Part shown: in pieces, positions 28,001 through 40,000 of the stretch
How the letters are laid out: each line of letters starts with the position of its first letter
How positions within the stretch are numbered: position 1 is the stretch's first letter
NCBI GenBank assembly: GCA_040954595.2
Contig: CM082590.2
Span: 5,828,001-5,892,000, forward strand
Reading direction: 5' to 3'
Length of the DNA: 64,000 nt
Origin: Balanoglossus misakiensis
Taxonomy: Eukaryota > Hemichordata
The notes under the pieces: generated by a model
Told to the model about the DNA's origin: nothing
The model's database searches: none
The model's input: the letters and a program-made list of their open reading frames with translations, nothing else
Made by a program: the position numbers and the translations under genes

Positions 28001-31000
28001 TGTCTGTCACCTAATACAATTGATCATAAGGAGGTGCCATATAATTTGTCATTGTCCGTTGAATCAAAACTACTCCCTCTATCGGGTCAGGTGTTGTACA
28101 GGCAGGTGTTGAATCATGACGGTCGATGCCAATCCTATCTTTGAGACTTTCTATCTCCGCTTTCAGTGATGTGGAGAGTATCAGATAGGGCGATTGTCTG
28201 TCGGCCTCCAGCATCTGCCAACTCCTGTCTGTCACCTAATACAATTGATCATAAGGAGGTGCCATATAATTTGTCATTGTCCGTTGAATCAAAACTACTC
28301 CCTCTATCGGGTCAGGTGTTGTACAGGCAGGTGTTGAATCATGACAGTCGATGCCAATCCTATCTTTGAGACTTTCTATCTCCGCTTTCAGTGATGTGGA
28401 GAGTATCAGATAGGGCGATTGTCTGTCGGCCTCCAGCATCTGCCAACTCCTGTCTGTCACCAAATACAATTGATCATAAGGAGGTGCCATATAATTTGTC
28501 TTTGTCCTTTGAATCAAAACTACTCCCTCTATCGGGTCAGGTGTTGTACAGGCAGGTGTTGACTCATGATTATGGAAAAGTTGTGAAACTATTGTTGCAA
28601 TATGGAGCTGATATTGACTGCAAAAACAAGGTACAATCTTCCACTTTTATATTTTATTCCATAACACTCTAGACCTACACCATGTGTTCTGATCAACTCC
28701 TATTTTCTCAAGTAGTTAATCTTCATAATCTTTAAATTTTTAAATGGACAATTTTATCAAAGTCTTGAAAATGCCTGAACACTATTTTAACCAAGCACTC
28801 TTAAAACAGTATGAATTTGCACAATGGTCTTCTTTCCAATTGTAGTTTTTGTGGTAAATTGTGTTGAGGATACAATGTATCTAATTGTCATTGTCCTTTG
28901 AATAAAAAATACTCCCTCTATCGGGTCAGGTGTTGTACAGGCAGGTGTTGACTCATGACGGTCGATGCCAATCCTATCTTTGAGACTTTCTATCTCCACT
29001 TTCATTGATGTGGAGAGTATCAGATAGGGCGATTGTCTGTCGGCCTCCAGCATCTGCCAACTCCTGTCTGTCACCTAGTACAATTGATCATAAGGAGGTG
29101 CCATATAATTTGTCATTGCCCATTGAATCAAAACTACTCCCTCTATAGGGTCAGGTGTTGTACAGGCAGGTGTTGACTCATGACGGTCGATGCCAATCCT
29201 ATCTTTGAGACTTTCTATCTCCACTTTCAGTGATGTGGAGAGTATCAGATAGGGCAATTGTCTGTCGGCCTCCAGCATCTGCCAAATCCTGTCTGTCACC
29301 TAATACAATTGATCATAAGGAGGTGCCATATAATTTGTCATTGCCCATTGAATCAAAACTACTCCCTCTATAGGGTCAGGTGTTGTACAGGCAGGTGTTG
29401 AATCATGACGGTCGATGCCAATCCTATCTTTGAGACTTTCTATCTCCAATTTCAGTGATGTGGAGAGTATCAGAAAGGGCGATTGTCTGTCGGCCTCCAG
29501 CATCTGCCAAATCCTGTCTGTCACCTAATACAATTGATCATAAGGAGGTGCCATATAATTTGTCATTGCCCATTGAATCAAAACTACTCCCTCTATAGGG
29601 TCAGGTGTTGTACAGGCAGGTGTTGAATCATGACGGTCGATGCCAATCCTATCTTTGAGACTTTCTATCTCCAATTTCAGTGATGTGGAGAGTATCAGAT
29701 AGGGTGATTGTCTGTCGGCCTCCAGCATCTGCCAACTCCTGTCTGTCACCTAATACAATTGATCATAAGGAGGTGCCATATAATTTGTCATTGTCCTTTG
29801 AATCAAAACTACTCCCTCTATCGGGTCAGGTGTTGTACAGGCAGGTGTTGACTCATGACGGTCGATGCCAATCCTATCTTTGAGACTATCTATCTCCACT
29901 TTCTGTGATGTGGAGAGTATCAGATAGGGCGATTGTCTGTCGGCCTCCAGCATCTGCCAACTCCTGTCTGTCACCTAATACAATTGATCATAAGGAGGTG
30001 CCATATAATTTGTCATTGCCCATTGAATCAAAACTACTCCCTCTATCGGGTCAGGTGTTGTACAGGCAGGTGTTGAATCATGACGGTCGATGCCAATCCT
30101 ATCTTTGAGACTTTCTATCCCCACTTTCAGTGATGTGGAGATTATCAGATAGGGTGATTGTCTGTCGGCCTCCAGCATCTGCCAACTCCTGTCTGTCACC
30201 TAATACAAATGATCATAAGGAGGTGCCATATAATTTGTCATTGTCCTTTGAATCAAAACTACTCCCTCTATCGGGTCAGGTGTTGTACAGGCAGGTGTTG
30301 ACTCATGACGGTCGATGCCAATCCTATCTTTGAGACTTTCTATCTCCACTTTCAGTGATGTGGAGCGTATCAGATAGGGCGATTGTCTGTCGGCCTCCAG
30401 CATCTGCCAACTCCTGTCTGTCACCTAATACAATTGATCATAAGGAGGTGCCATATAATTTGTCATTGCCCATCAAAACTACTCCCTCTATCGGGTCAGG
30501 TGTTGTACAGGCAGGTGTTGACTCATGACGGTCGATGCCAATCCTATCTTTGAGACTTTCTATCCCCACTTTCAGTGATGTGGAGATTATCAGATAGGGT
30601 GATTGTCTGTCGGCCTCCAGCATCTGCCAACTCCTGTCTGTCACCTAATACAAATGATCATAAGGAGGTGCCATATAATTTGTCATTGTCCTTTGAATCA
30701 AAACTACTCCCTCTATCGGGTCAGGTGTTGTACAGGCAGGTGTTGACTCATGACGGTCGATGCCAATCCTATCTTTGAGACTTTCTATCTCCACTTTCAG
30801 TGATGTGGAGAGTATCAGATAGGGCAATTGTCTGTCGGCCTCCAGCATCTGCCAACTCCTGTCTGTCACCTAATACAATTGATCATAAGGAGGTGCCATA
30901 TAATTTGTCATTGCCCATTGAATCAAAACTACTCCCTCTATCGGGTCAGGTGTTGTACAGGCAGGTGTTGACTCATGACGGTCGATGCCAATCCTATCTT

Positions 31001-34000
31001 TGAGACTTTCTATCTCCGCTTTCAGTGATGTGGAGAGTATCAGATAGGGCGATTGTCTGTCGGCCTCCAGCATCTGCCAACTCCTGTCTGTCACCTAATA
31101 CAATTGATCATAAGGAGGTGCCATATAATTTGTCATTGCCCATTGAATCAAAACTACTCCCTCTATCGGGTCAGGTGTTGTACAGGCAGGTGTTGACTCA
31201 TGACGGTCGATGCCAATCCTATCTTTGAGACTTTCTATCCCCACTTTCAGTGATGTGGAGATTATCAGATAGGGTGATTGTCTGTCGGCCTCCAGCATCT
31301 GCCAACTCCTGTCTGTCACCTAATACAAATGATCATAAGGAGGTGCCATATAATTTGTCATTGTCCTTTGAATCAAAACTACTCCCTCTATCGGGTCAGG
31401 TGTTGTACAGGCAGGTGTTGACTCATGACGGTCGATGCCAATCCTATCTTTGAGACTTTCTATCTCCACTTTCAGTGATGTGGAGAGTATCAGATAGGGC
31501 AATTGTCTGTCGGCCTCCAGCATCTGCCAACTCCTGTCTGTCACCTAATACAATTGATCATAAGGAGGTGCCATATAATTTGTCATTGCCCATTGAATCA
31601 AAACTACTCCCTCTATCGGGTCAGGTGTTGTACAGGCAGGTGTTGACTCATGACGGTCGATGCCAATCCTATCTTTGAGACTTTCTATCTCCGCTTTCTG
31701 TGATGTGGAGAGTATCAGATAGGGCGATTGTCTGTCGGCCTCCAGCATCTGCCAACTCCTGTCTGTCACCTAATACAATTGATCATAAGGAGGTGCCATA
31801 TAATTTGTCATTGCCCATTGAATCAAAACTACTCCCTCTATCGGGTCAGGTGTTGTACAGGCAGGTGTTGACTCATGACGGTCGATGCCAATCCTATCTT
31901 TGAGACTTTCTATCCCCACTTTCAGTGATGTGGAGATTATCAGATAGGGTGATTGTCTGTCGGCCTCCAGCATCTGCCAACTCCTGTCTGTCACCTAATA
32001 CAAATGATCATAAGGAGGTGCCATATAATTTGTCATTGTCCTTTGAATCAAAACTACTCCCTCTATCGGGTCAGGTGTTGTACAGACAGGTGTTGACTCA
32101 TGACGGTCGATGCCAATCCTATCTTTGAGACTTTCTATCCCCACTTTCAGTGATGTGGAGATTATCAGATAGGGTGATTGTCTGTCGGCCTCCAGCATCT
32201 GCCAACTCCTGTCTGTCACCTAATACAAATGATCATAAGGAGGTGCCATATAATTTGTCATTGTCCTTTGAATCAAAACTACTCCCTCTATCGGGTCAGG
32301 TGTTGTACAGACAGGTGTTGACTCATGACGGTCGATGCCAATCCTATCTTTGAGACTTTCTATCTCCACTTTCAGTGATGTGGAGCGTATCAGATAGGGC
32401 GATTGTCTGTCGGCCTCCAGCATCTGCCAACTGCTGTCTGTCACCTAATACAATTGATCATAAGGAGGTGCCATATAATTTGTCATTGTCCTTTGAATCA
32501 AAACTACTCCCTCTATCGGGTCAGGTGTTGTACAGGCAGGTGTTGACTCATGACGGTCGATGCCAATCCTATCTTTGAGACTTTCTATCCCCACTTTCAG
32601 TGATGTGGAGATTATCAGATAGGGTGATTGTCTGTCGGCCTCCAGCATCTGCCAACTCCTGTCTGTCACCTAATACAAATGATCATAAGGAGGTGCCATA
32701 TAATTTGTCATTGTCCTTTGAATCAAAACTACTCCCTCTATCGGGTCAGGTGTTGTACAGACAGGTGTTGACTCATGACGGTCGATGCCAATCCTATCTT
32801 TGAGACTTTCTATCCCCACTTTCAGTGATGTGGAGATTATCAGATAGGGTGATTGTCTGTCGGCCTCCAGCATCTGCCAACTCCTGTCTGTCACCTAATA
32901 CAAATGATCATAAGGAGGTGCCATATAATTTGTCATTGTCCTTTGAATCAAAACTACTCCCTCTATCGGGTCAGGTGTTGTACAGACAGGTGTTGACTCA
33001 TGACGGTCGATGCCAATCCTATCTTTGAGACTTTCTATCTCCACTTTCAGTGATGTGGAGCGTATCAGATAGGGCGATTGTCTGTCGGCCTCCAGCATCT
33101 GCCAACTGCTGTCTGTCACCTAATACAATTGATCATAAGGAGGTGCCATATAATTTGTCATTGTCCTTTGAATCAAAACTACTCCCTCTATCGGGTCAGG
33201 TGTTGTACAGGCAGGTGTTGACTCATGACGGTCGATGCCAATCCTATCTTTGAGACTTTCTATCTCCACTTTCAGTGATGTGGAGAGTATCAGATAGGGC
33301 AATTGTCTGTCGGCCTCCAGCATCTGCCAACTCCTGTCTGTCACCTAATACAATTGATCATAAGGAGGTGCCATATAATTTGTCATTGCCCATTGAATCA
33401 AAACTACTCCCTCTATCGGGTCAGGTGTTGTACAGGCAGGTGTTGACTCATGACGGTCGATGCCAATCCTATCTTTGAGACTTTCTATCTCCGCTTTCAG
33501 TGATGTGGAGAGTATCAGATAGGGCGATTGTCTGTCGGCCTCCAGCATCTGCCAACTCCTGTCTGTCACCTAATACAATTGATCATAAGGAGGTGCCATA
33601 TAATTTGTCATTGCCCATTGAATCAAAACTACTCCCTCTATCGGGTCAGGTGTTGTACAGGCAGGTGTTGACTCATGACGGTCGATGCCAATCCTATCTT
33701 TGAGACTTTCTATCTCCACTTTCAGTGATGTGGAGAGTATCAGATAGGGCAATTGTCTGTCGGCCTCCAGCATCTGCCAACTCCTGTCTGTCACCTAATA
33801 CAATTGATCATAAGGAGGTGCCATATAATTTGTCATTGCCCATTGAATCAAAACTACTCCCTCTATCGGGTCAGGTGTTGTACAGGCAGGTGTTGACTCA
33901 TGACGGTCGATGCCAATCCTATCTTTGAGACTTTCTATCTCCGCTTTCAGTGATGTGGAGAGTATCAGATAGGGCGATTGTCTGTCGGCCTCCAGCATCT

Positions 34001-37000
34001 GCCAACTCCTGTCTGTCACCTAATACAATTGATCATAAGGAGGTGCCATATAATTTGTCATTGCCCATTGAATCAAAACTATTCCCTCTATCGGGTCAGG
34101 TGTTGTACAGGCAGGTGTTGACTCATGACGGTCGATGCCAATCCTATCTTTGAGACTTTCTATCTCCACTTTCAGTGATGTGGAGAGTATCAGATAGGGC
34201 AATTGTCTGTCGGCCTCCAGCATCTGCCAACTCCTGTCTGTCACCTAATACAATTGATCATAAGGAGGTGCCATATAATTTGTCATTGTCCTTTGAATCA
34301 AAACTATTCCCTCTATCGGGTCAGGTATTGTACTGGCAGGTGTTGACTCATGACGGTCGATGCCAATCCTATCTTTGAGACTTTCTATCTCCGCTTTCAG
34401 TGATGTGGAGAGTATCAGATAGGGCGATTGTCTGTCGGCCTCCAGCATCTGCCAACTCCTGTCTGTCACCTAATACAATTGATCATAAGGAGGTGCCATA
34501 TAATTTGTCATTGCCCATTGAATCAAAACTATTCCCTCTATCGGGTCAGGTGTTGTACAGGCAGGTGTTGACTCATGACGGTCGATGCCAATCCTATCTT
34601 TGAGACTTTCTATCTCCACTTTCAGTGATGTGGAGAGTATCAGATAGGGCAATTGTCTGTCGGCCTCCAGCATCTGCCAACTCCTGTCTGTCACCTAATA
34701 CAATTGATCATAAGGAGGTGCCATATAATTTGTCATTGTCCTTTGAATCAAAACTATTCCCTCTATCGGGTCAGGTATTGTACTGGCAGGTGTTGACTCA
34801 TGACGGTCGATGCCAATCCTATCTTTGAGACTTTCTATCTCCGCTTTCAGTGATGTGGAGAGTATCAGATAGGGCGATTGTCTGTCGGCCTCCAGCATCT
34901 GCCAACTCCTGTCTTTCACCTAATAATCTGACAATTCATTATTAGGAGATTTTTTCATTGTTTGAGATGTTTGAGTTTATGATGAGTATTTGTTGTTTGT
35001 TTTTTTATTCATTTGTTCAATTTAAGAAATTAACTCATTTCAGTTTTCTGACTTCCTCATCATGCTCCTCCTTCATTACTTACAGGATGGAAACACCCCT
35101 TTGCACTCTGCAGCAAGGTCTCGCAATGAAGGCGGTCTCAGATTGTTATTGGAACACAAAGCTGATGTGACCATTCAAAACAAGGTAAATGCCAACCTGG
35201 CTTCTGCAGGTTAATTCTATTAGTATTGAAACATTTATTTGTTTGTTGAAATCTCACATTACATTTTAAATTTTGTGACATTGTTCTCATGCTCCTCCTT
35301 CATTACTTACAGGATGGAAACACCCCTTTGCATCATGCAGCAGAGTATAACAATGAAGGCGGTCTCAGATTGTTATTGGAACACAAAGCTGATGTGACCA
35401 TACAAAACAAGGTAAATACCTACCTGGCTTCTGCAGGTTAATTCTATCAGTATAGAAACATTTATTTGTTTGTTTGTTTATTTGTTCGTTTAGGAAACCT
35501 CACAGAACATTTCAAATGTTATGACATTGTTCTCATGCTCCTCCTCCATTACATACAGAAATACTCACCAGAACGGTATTGGCAAGAAATTAAGTTACTC
35601 ACAAGGAAACTGCTTCATAATAATGGGTGACCACAGACAAGTTCTGTACCTCTGATAATGATACCAGTAACTTAGGTGCTCTATGCCAGTCAAAACACAG
35701 TATTTCACTCAAACCATAGACCCTAGAGAAAGAAGGACGCGCAACTGCGGCATAGATCAAAGGGTTTGGGGATTATTGGTATGACAATGTTCTTTTGCAT
35801 ATAATTAACACCTAGGACAGTTGGACAATGACTTCCTTACTTCGGCATGTGTCGACCCCACCAGTGATGTGAAAACTTGCCACCAAACTGACACTCCTGC
35901 ATTTCAGCAGCCACTGCGTTTTTTTCTACAATTCAAAAAGTATTACGTTGTCTGTGTTCATTATTATGGTTTGGTGTTCGTCTGTCGGTTGAACGGTCAT
36001 TTCTAGTGCCACAAGCTTCATTTAAAAAATGTAAACAAATCATCCATGTTTTTTGCATGTCCGACTGGGCACTCATATTTCTTGGTAATGCTGACACTTT
36101 TCGTAATAATTTTATGTTTGCGTGAAACATTGAAACAAAAATTGTGGTTTAGGGGCATTTTATTTCGCAGTGCGTGAACAATAAAACAGATTTCACGAAA
36201 ACAGTTTGTAAACAAACTGGGTGGATTTTCACGTTGCGCTATGGCCGCCATCTTGGTTTTTCATGGTTGATGACGGTGGGCAACCCTCAGTACAGTTAGC
36301 TCACAGCCTTGTCAAATACGCGGACTGTTAGACAAAAGATGCTTGTTTTGGACGCTGTCAGACTCAGAAGTGCCAAATTTGTGTTTAACTTGTCCAGATG
36401 TGTTCCATAAATGATCGCTGCAGTTCAACCTCGTTGCAGTTTTCTCGTCTTCTGCGAGATGTTGTGAGGTGTTTGTGATAACTTCACGCAAAACGCGAGA
36501 CTTTGCGTTAGTTTATCCATATTTAATTTGTAAATTGGATTATTGGGGGTTATCCGGAAATAATGTATGCAAAAGAACATCGTTTCAAGAAAAACCTGTA
36601 GTTGCGCGTCCTTCTTTCTCTAGGGTCTATGAACAAACACTTTCTGAACATTAATGGTCATCAAAGTCATCTCTAGTCTTTTGTCAAAACAAAGATTTCC
36701 CATCCATGTAAATTTTCTTGTCAGATCTTTACAAATTGATCCAAATCAGTTTTTCCCTCAAAACTGTCAAGATGAATAAAGGCACAATCTACTACCGATG
36801 TTTTCTTTAAATTGTTCATCGTTATGAGGAAATTTATCTGTTGTCTGAAATTCAACATTCTGACATGATGGACGAAATACACACAATGCATTCATTTAAT
36901 TCAACTCTATCATTTAAAGCTACATTGACGTGGAGACATCCAACTCAAAAAATGATATAAGCATCCTAAGTACTGTTGAAAAACTAGAGGTTAATTATCA

Positions 37001-40000
37001 ATTCAGTGTTAACGTTGGTTGTATGTTTGTTTGCGTTGTTTATGCAGAACTTTTCTTGTTGTACCTCTTACATGATGTTGTCTGTTTTTGTTTCTTGTAT
37101 AGGATGGCAACACAGCACTTCACATGGCAGCAATGGGCAAAAAGTATTGGGGGGATTATGGACAAGTTGTGAAACTATTGTTGCAATATGGAGCTGATAT
37201 TGACTGCAAAAACAAGGTACAATCTTCCACTTTTATATTTTATTCCATGACACTCTAGACCTACACCATGTGTTCTGATCAACTCCCATTTTCTAAAGTT
37301 GTTAATCTTCATAATCTTTGAATTTGAAATGATTAATGTTTATGCACATTTTTTCAAAGTCTTGAAAATGCCTGAACACTATTTTAACCAAACACTCCTA
37401 AAGCAGTATGAGTTTGCACAATGGTCTTTATTCCATTATAGTTTTTGTGGTAAATTTTCTTGAGGATAAAATGTATCTATTTGCCATTGTCCTTTGAATC
37501 AAAACTATTCCCTCTATCGGGTCAGGTGTTGTACAGGCAGGTGTTGACTCATGACGGTCGATGCCAATCCTATCTTTGAGACTTTCTATCTCCACTTTCA
37601 GTGATGTGGAGAGTATCAGATAGGGTGATTGTCTGTCGGCCTCCAGCATCTGCCAACTCCTGTCTGTCACCTAATACAATTGATCATAAGGAGGTGCCAT
37701 ATAATTTGTCATTGTCCTTTGAATCAAAACTACTCCCTCTATCACGTCAGGTGTTGTATAGGCAGGTGTTGACTCATGACGGTCGATGCCAATCCTATCT
37801 TTGAGACTTTCTATCTCCACTTTCAGTGATGTGGAGAGTATCAGATAGGGCGATTGTCTGTCGGCCTCCAGCATCTGCCAACTCCTGTCTGTCACCTAAT
37901 ACAATTGATCATAAGGAGGTGCCATATAATTTGTCATTGTCCTTTGAATCAAAACTACTCCCTCTATCACGTCAGGTGTTGTATAGGCAGGTGTTGACTC
38001 ATGACGGTCGATGCCAATCCTATCTTTGAGACTTTCTATCTCCACTTTCAGTGATGTGGAGCGTATCAGATAGGGCGATTGTCTGTCGGCCTCCAGCATC
38101 TGCCAACTCCTGTCTGTCACCTAATACAATTGATCATAAGGAGGTGCCATATAATTTGCCATTGTCCTTTGAATCAAAACTACTCCCTCTATCGGGTCAG
38201 GTGTTGTACAGGCAGGTGTTGACTCATGACGGTCGATGCCAATCCTATCTTTGAGACTTTCTATCTCCACTTTCAGTGATGTGGAGAGTATCAGATAGGG
38301 CGATTGTCTGTCGGCCTCCAGCATCTGCCAATCCTGTCTGTCACCTAATAATCTGACAATTCAATTTAAGATGTTCTCATTGTTTGAGATGTATGAGTTT
38401 GTGATGACTATTTGTTGTTGTTTTTTTTATTCATTTGTTCATTTTAAGAAATTAACTCATGTGACATTTCAGTTTTCTGACATCTTCATCATGCTCCTCC
38501 TTAATTACTTACAGGATGGAAACACCCCTTTGCACTCTGCAGCAGAGTATAACAATGAAGGCGGTCTCAGATTGTTATTGGAACACAAAGCTGATGTGAC
38601 CATACAAAACAAGGTAAATACCTACCTGGCTTCTGCAGGTTAATTCTATCAGTATAGAAACATTTATTTGTTTGTTTGTTTGTTTGTTCGTTTAGGAAAC
38701 CTAACAGAACGTTTCAAATGTTATGACATTGTTCTCATGCTCCTCCTCCATTACATACAGAAATACTCACCAGAACGGTGTTGGCAAGAAATTAAGGTAC
38801 TCACAAGGAAACTGCTTCATAATAATGGATGACCACAGACAAGTTCTGTACCTCTGATAATGATACCAGTAACTTAGGTGCTCTATGCGAGTCAAAACAC
38901 AGTATTTCACTCAAACAAACACTTTCTGAACATTAATGGTCATCAAAGTCATCTCTAGTCTTTTGTCTAAATAAAGATTTCCCATCCATGTAAATTTTCT
39001 GGTCTTATGCAGATCTTTACAAATTGATCCAAATCAGTTTTTCCCTCAAAACTGTCAAGATGAATAAAGGCACAATCTACTACCCATATTTTCTTTAAAT
39101 TATTCATCGTTATGAGGAAATTTATCTGTTGTCTGAAATTCAACATTCTGACATGGTGGACGAAATACACACAATGCATTCATTGAATTCAACTTTATCA
39201 TTTAAAGCTACATTGACGTGGAGACATCCAACTCAAAAATGATATAAGCATCCTAAGTACTGTTGAAAAACTAGAGGTTAATTATCAATTCAGTGTTACA
39301 GTTGGTAGTCTGTTTGGTGGCGCTGTTTATGCAGAACTTTTCTTGTTGTACCTCTTATATGATGTTGTCTGTTTTTTTTTCTTGGATAGGATGGCAACAC
39401 AGCACTCCACATGGCAGCAATGGGTGAAGAGTCGTATGGGGATTATGGAAAAGTTGTGAAACTATTGTTGCAATATGGAGCTGATATTCACTGCAAAGAT
39501 AAGGTATAATCTTCCACTTTTATATTTTATTCCATGACACTCTAGACCTACACCATGTGTTCTGATCAACTCCCATTTTCTCAAGTAGTTAATCTTCATA
39601 ATCTTTGAATTTGAAATGCACAATTTTATCAAAGTCTTGAAAATGCCTGAACACTATTTTAACCGAACACTCCTAAAACAGTATGAGTTTGCACAATGGT
39701 CTTCTTTCCATTGTAGTTTTTGTGGTAAATTTTATTGAGGATACAATGTATCTATTTGTCATTGTCCTTTGAATCAAAACTACTTCCTCTATCAGGTCAG
39801 GTGTTGTACTGGCAGGTGTTGACTCATGAAGGTCGATGCCAATCCTATCTTTGAGACTTTCTATCTCCACTTTCAGTGATATGGAGAGTATCAGATAGGG
39901 CGATTGTCTGTCAGCCTCCAGCATCTGCCAACTCCTGTCTGTCACCTAATACAATTGATCATAAGGAGGTGCCATATAATTTGTCATTGTCCTTTGAATC

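Noticed and set aside
20487-28567. CRISPR-like array
   Set aside because: The repeats are directly adjacent 225-bp units without spacers, in a eukaryotic intron.
20680-34919. Dozens of identical 74- and 67-codon frames as a protein family
   Set aside because: They are the two strands of one tandem DNA repeat, with a stop in each unit and no start context or recognisable domain.
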